Part shown: in pieces, positions 1-7,498 of the stretch
Position numbering within the stretch: position 1 is the stretch's first letter
Layout of the letters: every line of letters starts with the position of its first letter
From: an uncultured Bacteroides sp.
GTDB lineage: Bacteria > Bacteroidota > Bacteroidia > Bacteroidales > Bacteroidaceae
Assembly: GCA_959606905.1 (NCBI GenBank)
Contig: CAUHML010000008.1
Location: 1 to 64,000 of the forward strand
Length of the DNA stretch: 64,000 nt
Direction: 5' to 3'
Position numbers and translations under genes: made by a program
The notes under the pieces: model-generated
The model's database searches: none
What the model was told of the DNA's origin: nothing
What the model saw: the letters and a program-made list of their open reading frames with translations, nothing else

Positions 1-15
1 TTTTTATAGTCAATG

Positions 16-54
16 AAAAAAAAGAAGGCGCATCGTGTATTACGACACACCTTC
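16..54 (-). terminator. Rho-independent terminator of the AlkD-like gene
   Basis: On the minus strand GAAGG and CCTTC (24-28 and 50-54) flank an inner GTGT/ACAC pairing, followed by eight T residues (positions 16-23 read on the minus strand). It sits about 30 bases past the stop codon of the gene at 85-651. Confidence 0.7.
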
Positions 55-84
55 GTTTATCATAAGTTGCTTGTAATAGAAGCG

Positions 85-651
85 TTATCGTCTTTTCATT
101 GTACGGAGGGTGTCTTTTGTTTCCTTATTTATGCGGAGAGATTCGATTGTTTTCTGTATTGCCTTGTTGTAAGTCCAATCGTCCAGTTTGCTTTGTTGCA
201 GGTATTTCATTGTCTTTTGCGGAAATTTAATAAAGCAGATAGAGATCATCCATGCCATAGCCATGCGTGCGTAATAGGCTTCATGCTTAAATAGATCGGC
301 ATATGCTAATAATGAATCAATATGCTCTTCGTTTATATAATGGAATAACATTACAATACCGAAACGTATTTCAAATTCCTTTTGTGATTTCAGATAAGGC
401 TGGATAAATTGCCATACGGTTTCTTTTCCTTTTCGTACGGCTGTTTTAAGTTCACTGCTAAAAATATCGCATACTGCCCAATTGTTGATTCGAGGAATAA
501 ACAGGCTTATATAGTTAATCTGTTCGTCAAGGTTCATTTTGGCTAAGCCAATAATCATTCCCTGAAGCAGGTAAGAGTGGAATTTTCGATATTTCGGATC
601 TGCTAGTGCTTTTAGTTCTTTTCGAATGTTTTCAGCTGTAGTTGTTTTCAT
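85..651 (-). CDS. AlkD-like DNA alkylation repair protein, internally shortened
   Basis: 188 residues of the AlkD/HEAT-like DNA glycosylase family, which excises alkylated bases. The N-terminal LADPKYRKFHS block and the catalytic-region NNWAVCD motif (Trp and Asp four residues apart) are both visible, as is the later DDWTYNKAIQK block with the second family tryptophan. Family members are usually about 230 residues. Here the sequence passes at about residue 28 straight from the KFHSYL segment to LQGMIIGLAK, so the stretch of roughly 50 residues that normally carries ILGVR and a LRKLAK-type helix is absent. The frame is intact, so this looks like an in-frame deletion rather than a frameshift. 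Catalytic residues remain; folding and activity are uncertain. The gene appears to be monocistronic, with its own terminator downstream. Confidence 0.8.
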   Translation of the reverse strand: MKTTTAENIRKELKALADPKYRKFHSYLLQGMIIGLAKMNLDEQINYISLFIPRINNWAVCDIFSSELKTAVRKGKETVWQFIQPYLKSQKEFEIRFGIVMLFHYINEEHIDSLLAYADLFKHEAYYARMAMAWMISICFIKFPQKTMKYLQQSKLDDWTYNKAIQKTIESLRINKETKDTLRTMKRR

Positions 652-744
652 ATAGTTTGTTTTTTACAAAAATAAGAAAAAAGAGTGTGTTTTGATTATA
701 TGTCTACTCTCTTTCTTATTTCTTTTGTCAATAATGTAGTCACT

Positions 745-2424
745 CTATTCCTTTTTTATAGATTCACAGGGTGTTATTTTGAAATACTCTTTATATCTGT
801 TACGAAAGTTTTTTAAGTTTCTAAGTCCGATCATCTCCGGCACTACATTTACAGGACATTTTCCGCTTTCTAACAGTTCGCGGGCTTTTTCCATGCGGAT
901 ACGGTAGATAAAGAATTTGGGAGCTTCTCCTGTCAGTAATTTCCATTTATTGTAGAAAGCGGTTCTACTCATACATAATTGTGAAGCTATGTCGTCAATA
1001 GTCAGGTCCTCTCTGTCTATATTCTCTAAAATGAATTCTTTTACTTTGTTGATAAATGTGAAATTAGCGTTATCTAAGTTTTTTGTTGTCTGTATCCTTA
1101 TAAATTGTTCACCGAATATTTGTTGTAAAAATGCTTTTCTAAGGAAACGACTATTTCTAATAAGAACAGTTATTTCTATTTTTAAATCTTCTATATGGAA
1201 AGGAATATACAGAAATGTATCAGCCAGAGATGTCTCTCTTTTGTGACGTCGGTCTATATCAATGTGGGAGCCGTAAAGGATAATAGGAATAATGGAAGTA
1301 TCTCCGGATGTTTTCAATCTTGACGATAGTTCATTTCCACTCATCCCGTGCAGTACGGTATCGCTAATGATTAAATCCGGATGTTCCTCCTTTATACTTT
1401 CCAGTACTTCTGAACCATTTTCGAAACTCTTTATAATGTAGTCTTTTGATAAATGCGCTTCCAGATAAAACCTGAAATTTTCATTACTGTCAGCAATGAT
1501 AATAGTAGGCTTGGTTGAGCCTCTTTGGGGAGGAATCTTGTGGAATAAATTATCTATTTTTTTCTCTTCTTGATTTTCATTGATATGTATTCTAGGGCGT
1601 TCGGGTACATTTTTGTATGAATGCTTTAGTGGGAAATTCAATGAAACATTGTGGTTTAAATGATTGATAAGAATCTTCCCGTTGCATAATTCTGTCAGTT
1701 TTTTGCAAAATATACTTTTTGCAAAATCATATTCAAGTTCTTCCTTCCGTTTGAGCAACGGATGTCTTTTGCATTTATAGCATTGTATCAGTTTTCTATT
1801 TTCGAAGTTGTTTATGCTGATTTTCCAGTGTTCTGTACTTAGAGAGATTGAGAGTATAATTGTTTTTTTCGGTTCGGTATAGTCGATAGCGTTCTTAATA
1901 AATTTGTCGATGACTGGAGATATTTTACTTTGGTCGATCCATGCACTGGCATAATGAAATTCAGTTTTAACTTTTAATTTTACCTGCTTATTTGCGGCAT
2001 GATCTTTTAGTGAATTGACTCTGTCTTTAAGAAAATATCCTAGTTCATACTCTGCAATATCTATGCTTTGGGGATGAATAAACAATTGTTTTAGGTTCAT
2101 TAATCTGTATAGATGCTCATTGAGACAATCTATACTGCGTAATAGTTCCTGTCTGATTTCTTCAGGGTAATGCTTGTTGCATATCATTTGCAAAGAGATA
2201 TGAATCTGAGTAATAGGAATACGTATGCTTTGAAAAGAATCTATAAAATACAGATTCTCTTCCTTCAAAAGATTTGTTTCTTTTTGCATGGTGATAAAAT
2301 AGGATAAGGACCAGTATAATGAGACTCCTCCTGCTGTTAATAGAAGAATGGAGTTTAATAGATTGGGGATAGCTATTACTATAATGATAGAAGTGAGGAG
2401 TGACGTTGTTATTAAGTATTTCAT
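745..2424 (-). CDS. Degenerate hybrid sensor kinase/response regulator with AraC DNA-binding domain
   Basis: 559 residues. Order: one or two N-terminal membrane helices (about 1-45), a HisKA-like segment, an ATPase-like segment (about 160-270), a receiver (about 300-420) and an AraC-type HTH (about 455-555). Bacteroides hybrid two-component systems have this core but usually also a large periplasmic sensor, which is missing here. The kinase looks dead: the usual SHEFRTP box reads FQSIRIP, so the phospho-accepting His is Gln, and the glycine-rich ATP-lid motifs are not recognisable. In the receiver the phosphorylatable Asp (ISDTVLHG) remains, but the conserved Thr and Lys (normally TKPF, here LYIPF) are replaced. 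The AraC domain looks intact. I chose the Met at 2424, directly before the membrane segment; an upstream in-frame Met at 2469 is less likely. It is probably a DNA-binding regulator that no longer phosphorylates itself; the signal is unknown. Confidence 0.8.
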   Translation of the reverse strand: MKYLITTSLLTSIIIVIAIPNLLNSILLLTAGGVSLYWSLSYFITMQKETNLLKEENLYFIDSFQSIRIPITQIHISLQMICNKHYPEEIRQELLRSIDCLNEHLYRLMNLKQLFIHPQSIDIAEYELGYFLKDRVNSLKDHAANKQVKLKVKTEFHYASAWIDQSKISPVIDKFIKNAIDYTEPKKTIILSISLSTEHWKISINNFENRKLIQCYKCKRHPLLKRKEELEYDFAKSIFCKKLTELCNGKILINHLNHNVSLNFPLKHSYKNVPERPRIHINENQEEKKIDNLFHKIPPQRGSTKPTIIIADSNENFRFYLEAHLSKDYIIKSFENGSEVLESIKEEHPDLIISDTVLHGMSGNELSSRLKTSGDTSIIPIILYGSHIDIDRRHKRETSLADTFLYIPFHIEDLKIEITVLIRNSRFLRKAFLQQIFGEQFIRIQTTKNLDNANFTFINKVKEFILENIDREDLTIDDIASQLCMSRTAFYNKWKLLTGEAPKFFIYRIRMEKARELLESGKCPVNVVPEMIGLRNLKNFRNRYKEYFKITPCESIKKE

Positions 2425-3010
2425 ATCAATTCGTTTTTTAGAAACGCCACTTAGTGGGAATTGACCCACTCCTTTTGTTTGAGAAAAAAGAGGAAGCTCA
2501 CTGTAACTATGATCTCATAGTTGTACATTGATAAACTCGAGTAGAATAATGTTTGAGATTATTTACTTTTTGAAGGTCAATATCTGGAAAACGAGGTCTA
2601 TATGTAGAGTCTAAATCCTAACATTTTGAATCATTTTTCAAGGAATGGTGAATTTCCTCCAAGTAACAATAATTAATAAATCAGTTTTTCTTATTTGTTG
2701 AATGTCGCATATTATGAATGCGGCACGATGTGGGAGGTGAGCGTATTGTTTGTATGGTGCTATTGAGAGAGCTCCTAATTAGCACCTGTTTGCGTTTTCT
2801 CATATATAAAGTGAATAATTATGTAAAACGTCTTTTGTTGTCAGAAGGTATCTATTGTTACTTCGGTGTAAAAATAATGATAAGTAATAATAAAAGGACC
2901 GTTTTATTATAGTAAATGACTGAATTTGGTAATATGGTATTGTAAAGGTGGTGGTTGGTGTTGTAAAATTATGTTTTGTTAATGCTGTATTCCTATCATG
3001 TTTTGTGATA
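2425..3010. other. Gene-free stretch with two small inverted repeats
   Basis: No convincing gene. A 64-codon open frame at 2718-2912 has no recognisable family and no promoter-like sequence. AGTGGG/CCCACT (2453-2470) could form a hairpin in the leader of the regulator gene. AACTATGA/TCATAGTT (2505-2522) is a perfect 8-bp-arm palindrome about 80 bases upstream of that gene's start. Confidence 0.5.
2505..2522. promoter_or_regulatory. Palindromic operator candidate upstream of the pseudokinase gene
   Basis: AACTATGA-TC-TCATAGTT has perfect 8-base arms around a 2-base centre. It lies upstream of the regulator start at 2424 in otherwise structureless DNA. It could be an autoregulatory site; the binding protein cannot be named from sequence. 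Confidence 0.3.
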
Positions 3011-3015
3011 TATAA

Positions 3016-3051
3016 AAAGAGCGTGTCATATATACGTATGACATGCTCTTT
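3016..3051 (-). terminator. Hairpin terminator downstream of the DUF4840-like lipoprotein
   Basis: AAAGAGCGTGTCAT pairs with ATGACATGCTCTTT (14 pairs, one of them G-U) about 30 bases past the stop codon of the gene at 3080-3736. The T tract is weak on both strands. Confidence 0.6.
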
Positions 3052-3079
3052 GATCGTTTTATAGCAAATAAGTATTTAC

Positions 3080-3736
3080 CTATTTTTTGCTCATATCGAA
3101 GTTGAATGTAGTAATGGGGAACTCATCTAAAGTTGTATTACCCACTTCTACCTTTGTCGCTTTTATAGCAAATTTTAATGTTTTTCCATTATAGGCAAAA
3201 TCTCCTTTTTCGTCTGCCTGAACAGTTACTATCACAGTAATTTCGGTTGCTTCTTTTTCATTTGCTGTTAGTTGAGTCGAAGGATCAAATTTAATTTCTA
3301 GAGGTTCGGGTTGAAGTTGAAGTAAGATGTTATCTTTGTTTTCGTTGAAAGTAGCTGTGTAGGGAATTTTGTAATTGATATCTCCGATAGCTTTAATAAT
3401 AATTTCAGCTTGGTCCGGATCTTCGATGATACTTTTAATCAGGTCGTCAACAGGAAATTTATTGATAGCAATTTCGTTGTCTTTTACTTCTGCGTTTACT
3501 TCAATTCCTACTGGTTCTTCACTTTCACCAGCATTTTCTGTGGGGATGACAGGGGCTGATTCAGTTGTCATTTTACCCAAGTAGTTTCCTTCTACGTCTT
3601 TAAGAGAATATACAGGAATATCCTCATCGTCATCATTACTACACGAAGTAAAGGTGGTAGCCAAGCTTAGTACCATTACGAATAAAACGAAACGATTAAA
3701 ACAATATACTTTTTTCATTTCAATTAAAGTTTTCAT
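3080..3736 (-). CDS. Surface lipoprotein, DUF4840-like
   Basis: 218 residues. A hydrophobic signal peptide ends in a lipobox-like TFTSC; the mature N-terminus CSNDDDED matches the acidic lipoprotein export signal that sends Bacteroidetes lipoproteins to the cell surface. The rest is a hydrophilic, probably beta-rich domain of the kind classed as DUF4840 in Bacteroides, with no catalytic motif. The start at 3736 is preferred over the longer frame from 3838, whose extra residues do not resemble a signal peptide; a second Met at 3718 is also possible. It is a single gene with a terminator at 3016-3051. Function unknown; the family assignment is from memory. Confidence 0.65.
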   Translation of the reverse strand: MKTLIEMKKVYCFNRFVLFVMVLSLATTFTSCSNDDDEDIPVYSLKDVEGNYLGKMTTESAPVIPTENAGESEEPVGIEVNAEVKDNEIAINKFPVDDLIKSIIEDPDQAEIIIKAIGDINYKIPYTATFNENKDNILLQLQPEPLEIKFDPSTQLTANEKEATEITVIVTVQADEKGDFAYNGKTLKFAIKATKVEVGNTTLDEFPITTFNFDMSKK

Positions 3737-4403
3737 ACTGTTAAAAATTAGATTGTTAATTTTCAAAATTAAGGTGTACGTACAATAAGTAAATACTTGA
3801 GATATTGAAATACTGCATGAAGATAATAAAAAAGACAAATAAGAATAGTGACACTATTTTCTGAGGAAGGTGTCACTGTTTGAGTGGGATAGTGAGGCTG
3901 TCTAACAACAAAAAGATAGATGGTCTCTTTTTGGTAAAATCATCTTCTATGGTCTATGCAAATAGTAAGAGTTGTCTCATCGGTCTTTCGATAACACTCC
4001 GGAAGGGGTTCAATCTTTATTGGATTTGAGAGCTGGTTATCGGCTCTCTTTATCCGAACTCTTGTCTGTGCTGAAAACATGGTAAGTTATGTTATTGCCT
4101 GACAAAGACTTGGTGAGATTTTGAGGATGGATTATTATACGTGACAACTTGGTCAAGCAAAAAGTATTAAGCATAAAGTCATTGGAAACATTCTCCCAAA
4201 TGGCTAAGTTCGCTGCTTGCGGAGGGAAAACACAAAGCGTCTTTAATCAATGTTGTAAGAGCCAATATCATAGCAATGTCTTTTTCCGTGATACGAAAGT
4301 AAATTCCATTCTATTGGTCGTATAATAAAAAGTTCTTAATTTTGAAAATGTCTTATGTTTAGGAAGTAGCTATATACTTCTGATGAGCAGTTACTTGCAT
4401 ATA
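3737..4403. other. Gene-free stretch, possibly decayed coding DNA
   Basis: No open frame of useful length. Minus-strand translations between about 3900 and 4300 give short coherent peptides broken by stops, which hints at an old gene or insertion-sequence relic. GAGGCTGTCTAACAA near 3890 looks like an insertion-sequence end, but no matching inverted end was found. I cannot assign a family. Confidence 0.3.
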
Positions 4404-4407
4404 CAAA

Positions 4408-4447
4408 CTTACCCAAGAATACGTTGATGTTAGTAAACTTGGGTAAG
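4408..4447 (-). terminator. Terminator of small-RNA copy 1
   Basis: A perfect 10-bp inverted repeat CTTACCCAAG/CTTGGGTAAG with a 20-base loop, followed on the minus strand by TTTGTAT. Confidence 0.6.
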
Positions 4448-4491
4448 ATTTTATAGATCTGCTCTGATACTAAAGAATATCAGTTTAAATA

Positions 4492-4527
4492 TCAATATGT
4501 ATCTATTATTTCTTTAATACTATTCAT
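4492..4527 (-). CDS. Possible 11-residue micropeptide in small-RNA copy 1
   Basis: ATG to TGA encodes MNSIKEIIDTY. The copy at 28196-28225 encodes MSDIRKIDT in the aligned position, and the two differ by a whole-codon gap with partly conservative changes. That is weak support for translation. No clear ribosome-binding site, but Bacteroides rarely uses a strong one. Confidence 0.3.
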   Translation of the reverse strand: MNSIKEIIDTY

Positions 4528-4550
4528 GTTGTTTATCACTTTTCTTTCCT

Positions 4551-4581
4551 CAAAAATACCAAATAAAAAGTCGTTTGTCAA
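4551..4581 (-). promoter_or_regulatory. Bacteroides-type promoter of small-RNA copy 1
   Basis: On the minus strand TTGACAAA (-33) is followed after 20 bases by TATTTTTG (-7). The block TTGACAAACGACTTTTTATT is identical to the promoter of copy 2 at 28142. It begins about 20 bases beyond the stop codon of the creD gene. Confidence 0.65.
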
Positions 4582-4602
4582 GTGTTTCAGAAGAAAAGCT
4601 GA

Positions 4603-5955
4603 TTATTCATTGAACCAATCTATTTTCTTTGAGAAATACATCACCATTGCCAGGATAATAAATAATCCCAAGCTGCCTGTCAACAGAGCAAAAGTCTCTA
4701 ACTGGATAAGGACAAATATATAAAGATAGAGTACTCCCAATAACCCAGACATGATTAATGAAGGTTTCTTTCTCTTGGTGATGCCAAACATATATCCGCC
4801 TACCAGTATAATAGTCAGTGTAGCAGATAACAGATAGGCAGGGTTGAAGCCGATGTGTTCGGAGAAGGAGAGGAGCAAACTGTAAAATAGACAGAGTGCC
4901 AATCCCACTAACAAATACTGTAAAGCATGAATACGGGTTTTATTCATAATTTCAGTGAAGAAGATAACGCCGAATGTCAACAGGATAATCAGGATAGCAT
5001 ACTTTGCGGAACGCATGGATTGCTGATACTGCTCTACCGGAATCTTGAAATTGACGCCGAAACTGGAATTATCTATATTTTTAATATTAAAATTGGTATA
5101 GTCAATCATTACTTGTGAGTAATTCCGGTTCAAGTTCAAGACTTGCCATTGTGCCGAAAATTCTTTCTCGGTAATATCCCGGTTATTGGGTAAATAGCTT
5201 CCTGTAAAGCTCGGTGTGTTCCAATTGGCTTTCAAGTCGACGCGGGTTGTTTTACCCAATGGGATGAAGTTAATGGATTGCGAGCCTTTCAGTTTGATTT
5301 TTACTTCGTAAGGCAATTTCTTATTGTTCTTCAGTTCCGATAAATCCGCAATGGCATGTACGCCCGTATTATCAATCCCTCTGTTATCCATTCCCGGCTC
5401 AAATACATAGACGGAATCTCCGAAGGTGATACTAATCTGTTCGCTGATACCACGCATGTCGGTCAGATTCAGACAAATAGCGGCTCTGTCGAATTGCAGT
5501 TGCCCCATATCTATTCTGCTCTTTATCAGTTCTTCCGAGCTGAAAGAACCTTTCAGAGTCAGTTCCGATTGATACACATTGACTTCATAGAGACTTCTTT
5601 TCAGGATTTCGGTCTTTAGTTGCCCGTTAATCAAAAGTTCGTCGGGGAAGAGTATCAGGTCTTTGATTGATACCTTTTTTTCTCCGTTGTTCTCTGTAAC
5701 CACCGGATATTGGATATTCAGATAAGGGCCGGTGACGGTCTGTGCGAGACTCCATTTCTCGCTTACCTCATTGATTGCTTCTTCCTGCGTGCGTCCCCGT
5801 TCGGAAATAAGATTTTCAATCATGAACATAGGAATCATCAGAAGAAGGATTAATCCCCCGATGATGACCACTTTGATTGTTTTGGAGAAACGGTGAAGGC
5901 ATCCCATAGGTTGCTGTGCTTGTTGCTCGTTTGAATTTTCATTGAAACCGTCCAT
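4603..5955 (-). CDS. creD: CreD family inner membrane protein
   Basis: 450 residues, the normal CreD length. An N-terminal cytoplasmic tail is followed by one membrane helix (about 30-52) and the conserved ERGRTQEEAINEVSEKW block, then a large periplasmic region, then about five to six helices in the last 140 residues. CreD is linked to envelope stress and beta-lactam response in Proteobacteria and is widespread in Bacteroides, where its role is less clear. It is the last gene of a minus-strand group with a winged-helix regulator (5982) and a membrane protein (6279), 26 bases after the regulator. Confidence 0.9.
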   Translation of the reverse strand: MDGFNENSNEQQAQQPMGCLHRFSKTIKVVIIGGLILLLMIPMFMIENLISERGRTQEEAINEVSEKWSLAQTVTGPYLNIQYPVVTENNGEKKVSIKDLILFPDELLINGQLKTEILKRSLYEVNVYQSELTLKGSFSSEELIKSRIDMGQLQFDRAAICLNLTDMRGISEQISITFGDSVYVFEPGMDNRGIDNTGVHAIADLSELKNNKKLPYEVKIKLKGSQSINFIPLGKTTRVDLKANWNTPSFTGSYLPNNRDITEKEFSAQWQVLNLNRNYSQVMIDYTNFNIKNIDNSSFGVNFKIPVEQYQQSMRSAKYAILIILLTFGVIFFTEIMNKTRIHALQYLLVGLALCLFYSLLLSFSEHIGFNPAYLLSATLTIILVGGYMFGITKRKKPSLIMSGLLGVLYLYIFVLIQLETFALLTGSLGLFIILAMVMYFSKKIDWFNE

Positions 5956-5981
5956 AAGCTGATAGTGTTTAGATGAATGAA

Positions 5982-6278
5982 TTATTTTGATTTTAAAAAT
6001 TGCTCCAGAGCTTCAATATGAGAATTGAAAGCTTCCCTGCCTTGCGAAGTCGCTTGAAAGGCAGTTCGCGGCTTTCGTCCGACAAAACTTTTGTTGCATA
6101 CGATATATCCCAGTTCTTCCAGGGCACGGGTATGACTGGCAAGGTTGCCGTCGGTCAATGCGAGCTGTTCTTTCAGAAAATTGAAATCAGCTTCCTCATT
6201 CACCATCAGAACAGCCATGATACCCAGTCGTACCTTGCTTTCGAATGCTTTATTAATATATTGGAATGATTCTATCAT
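5982..6278 (-). CDS. Winged-helix transcriptional regulator (ArsR/MarR-like fold)
   Basis: 98 residues. The frame holds a winged-helix motif: helices around LGIMAVLMVNEEADFNFLK, a recognition helix in TDGNLASHTRALEELGYI, and a wing FVGRKPRTAFQATSQGREAF. Small regulators of this kind commonly sit beside creD or DUF membrane genes in Bacteroidetes. Its ATG directly abuts the TAA of the upstream membrane protein (TAAATG), so the two are probably translationally coupled. Target and signal are unknown; it may control this operon. Confidence 0.8.
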   Translation of the reverse strand: MIESFQYINKAFESKVRLGIMAVLMVNEEADFNFLKEQLALTDGNLASHTRALEELGYIVCNKSFVGRKPRTAFQATSQGREAFNSHIEALEQFLKSK

Positions 6279-6878
6279 TTATGATTTCTTTCTTTCGTAA
6301 TGTAAATAGAACAATATGCCATAGAGGATATGGAAACCACCGAAACCTATCGTCCAGAACAGAAGTGAATGACCCGCCCAGAAACAGTCGACAGCGCCCA
6401 GGCAAATGAAAGCATATCCCAGCCATGCCACGCTGGAATAGGTAAACTTGGATGCATTGACCAACGCCAGTCCGTAGAATAGAAGCATGACAGATGCCAG
6501 AATATCATAATACTCGTGCATCAGGATAGAAATACACACAATGCCGCCTGTCAGCATCGGAAGCGAAAAATTCCATAATGCCCGATAGGTGAGCCGGCTG
6601 AAAAACTTCTGTCCTGTCTTCTTGGATTTGCAGTAGGACAGGATGCCGGCAGTAACGGCTGCGGCTGCCAGTACCGACAGGGCTATTATAGCCATTAATT
6701 CCAGGGCAACGATTAAATACGTGTCCGGTGTAATAACTTGTGTCGCGATGTACGCGCCAGCCAATGCGTAAATGCCTGCCAGGATTGCGGCAAGCCCACT
6801 AACAGAGATAAACTTTGAGGACTTTTCCATCAACTCTTTTATCTCATTTACCGATTCTAATGCTTTATCTTTATTCAT
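6279..6878 (-). CDS. Six-helix integral membrane protein, unknown function
   Basis: 199 residues. After a 25-residue charged N-terminus come about six hydrophobic segments, starting with FISVSGLAAILAGIYALAGA. No catalytic or transport motif is recognised. The start MNKDKALESV at 6878 is chosen over an upstream Met at 6929, because the added residues form an odd hydrophobic leader. It is first in the group that continues with the winged-helix regulator and creD, so it is probably an envelope-stress partner or a sensor for that regulator (inference). Confidence 0.7.
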   Translation of the reverse strand: MNKDKALESVNEIKELMEKSSKFISVSGLAAILAGIYALAGAYIATQVITPDTYLIVALELMAIIALSVLAAAAVTAGILSYCKSKKTGQKFFSRLTYRALWNFSLPMLTGGIVCISILMHEYYDILASVMLLFYGLALVNASKFTYSSVAWLGYAFICLGAVDCFWAGHSLLFWTIGFGGFHILYGILFYLHYERKKS

Positions 6879-6983
6879 GTAAAAAGTACTTTGTAATACA
6901 AAGTAAAATAAAACATTTAAGATGAACAAGATTTTATCTGATTATTTCAATAAATAGGTTCAAAAAAGAAGTTGGATAGATGA

Positions 6984-7028
6984 AATTAGTCAAATGTTTG
7001 ACTAATTCGACGAAGATACGTATCTTTG
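6984..7028 (+). promoter_or_regulatory. MarR operon promoter with palindromic operator
   Basis: Arms AATTAGTCAAA and TTTGACTAATT (11 bases each, perfect) flank a TG centre at 6984-7007. The right arm contains TTTG (6997-7000), the -33 element; 20 bases later comes TATCTTTG (7021-7028), the -7 element. A dimer bound here would block RNA polymerase, which fits autorepression by the MarR protein encoded just downstream. Confidence 0.75.
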
Positions 7029-7057
7029 CGCCCGAAAAGGTAAAAACGATAATAAAA

Positions 7058-7498
7058 ATGAGAGAAGGAGCGGAGTTCAGAGAACTCATGTTGCAGGTTG
7101 TCCGTACACGTATGGCTTTTCGTCGGTCTATGCAACGAACATTAAAGAAGAATAATGCAGGTATTACATTTGAGATGCTTCAAGTATTGAGCAGTTTATG
7201 GCACGAACAAGGCATCAGCCAGCAGATATTGGCGGAGCGTATAGCGAAAGATAAAGCATGCCTGACTAACTTGATGAACAACCTGGAAAAGAAAGGATAC
7301 GTCTGCCGGAAAGAAGACCCGAACGACCGTCGTAATAAACTGGTATTTCTGACTCCGGCGGGTGAAGAGTTTAAAGAGCAGATTCGTCCGGTTTTAGACC
7401 AGGTTTATGTATATGCAGAACACATTATCGGTATTGAAAGTATTGAAACCATGTTGTCTGAATTAAACAGTGTTTATGATGTTCTTGAAAAAATATAA
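7058..7498 (+). CDS. MarR family transcriptional regulator of an efflux operon
   Basis: 146 residues. Dimerisation helices flank a winged-helix domain: helix-turn-helix around ISQQILAERIAKDKACLTNLMNNLEKKGY and the typical wing DPNDRRNKLVFLTPAGEE. I chose the Met at 7058 because it follows the promoter at a normal distance; a longer frame from 6980 would start inside the operator. The stop codon overlaps the start of the outer-membrane efflux gene, so the four genes 7058-11484 form one operon. It probably represses the operon until an aromatic or lipophilic drug binds (family knowledge). Confidence 0.9.
   Translation: MREGAEFRELMLQVVRTRMAFRRSMQRTLKKNNAGITFEMLQVLSSLWHEQGISQQILAERIAKDKACLTNLMNNLEKKGYVCRKEDPNDRRNKLVFLTPAGEEFKEQIRPVLDQVYVYAEHIIGIESIETMLSELNSVYDVLEKI

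Larger units (their letters stand above)
4404..4544 (-). ncRNA. Small RNA/micropeptide unit, copy 1
   Basis: A transcript of about 140 nt is predicted from a promoter (4551-4581) to a terminator (4408-4447). It closely resembles a second unit at 28179-28308: same promoter, same AAAAGTGATAAA leader, an ATG followed by a 9-11 codon frame, and the same hairpin CTGATA-N8-TATCAG (4464-4483). The terminator stem CTTACCCAAG/CTTGGGTAAG differs in sequence from that of copy 2 but sits in the same place. Paralogous small RNAs are known in Bacteroides; whether this belongs to a named family cannot be checked here. It could act as RNA, peptide or both. Confidence 0.6.

Noticed and set aside
2718..2912. 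A 64-codon open frame on the + strand.
   Set aside because: No family resemblance, no promoter at a fitting distance and composition like the surrounding intergenic DNA.
3885..4300. Possible insertion-sequence remnant with GAGGCTGTCTAACAA end.
   Set aside because: No inverted partner end, no target duplication and no recognisable transposase fragment; kept only as unassigned decayed DNA.
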